Origin: Bacteroides sp. UBA1773
GTDB lineage: Bacteria; Bacteroidota; Bacteroidia; Bacteroidales; Bacteroidaceae
Assembly: GCA_002315285.1 (NCBI GenBank)
Contig: DCGR01000019.1
Coordinates: 1-16,799, forward strand
DNA length: 16,799 bases
Reading direction: 5' to 3'
Numbering within the stretch: the first letter of the stretch is position 1; the number at the start of each line of letters is the position of its first letter. Shown piece by piece: positions 16,779 through 16,799 of this stretch. A program made the position numbers and the translations under genes. The notes below the pieces were generated by a model. That model saw nothing but the letters and a program-made list of their open reading frames with translations. It had not been told where the DNA came from and searched no databases.

Positions 16779-16799
16779 ATGATTATCCGCAAGAAGCCG
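16779..16799 (+). CDS. First codons of an unidentified gene (partial)
   Basis: The ATG at 16779 opens a frame read to the window edge (MIIRKKP). AGGA at 16765-16768 is well placed 10 bases upstream, and a perfect -7 element lies about 90 bases upstream. An in-frame ATG at 16752 would add nine residues but lies inside the hairpin stem and has no ribosome site, so 16779 is preferred. Seven residues are too few to name a product. Confidence 0.5.

Overview
The window looks like a chromosomal segment of a Bacteroidota bacterium, most likely Bacteroidales and perhaps a Prevotella-type genome. The reasons are promoters of the TAnnTTTG (-7) type instead of TATAAT, weak Shine-Dalgarno sequences, a TamB-family giant protein, a sialidase-type lipoprotein, a secreted dipeptidyl peptidase IV, and a PIF1-like helicase fused to TPRs. 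No tRNA, rRNA, CRISPR array or complete insertion sequence was seen.

Left part (1-3255, + strand): the tail of a probable DUF1016/YhcG-type PDDEXK nuclease gene, then a complete type I restriction subunit gene (hsdR). This block looks more AT-rich by eye and uses mostly AGA for arginine, unlike the rest of the window. It is probably the right end of a restriction-modification island whose hsdM and hsdS lie to the left. It runs head-on into the 3' end of tamB across a 96-base junction that holds a palindrome.

Middle part (3352-11898, - strand): four genes transcribed leftward. In transcription order they are a short lipoprotein that appears to be a sialidase with its catalytic propeller deleted, a PIF1-family helicase with four C-terminal TPRs, an exported FAD-dependent oxidoreductase, and a 1433-residue TamB-domain envelope protein. 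Candidate promoters precede the lipoprotein/helicase pair and tamB.

Right part (12111-16427): an SDR oxidoreductase gene (+) converges on a three-gene - strand operon. That operon encodes dipeptidyl peptidase IV, an RsmI-like tetrapyrrole-methylase-fold methyltransferase (4-base ATGA overlap), and an HAD phosphatase (7-base gap). The last 350 bases form a divergent promoter region. It drives the peptidase operon leftward and an unidentified gene rightward, whose leader carries an 18-base-period direct repeat plus an inverted copy that forms a hairpin.

Most genes are ordinary housekeeping or envelope functions. The observations most worth following are the cored-out sialidase, the repeat/hairpin leader at the right edge, the restriction island with its nuclease companion, and the helicase-TPR fusion. 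I see no convincing wholly new system in the window.
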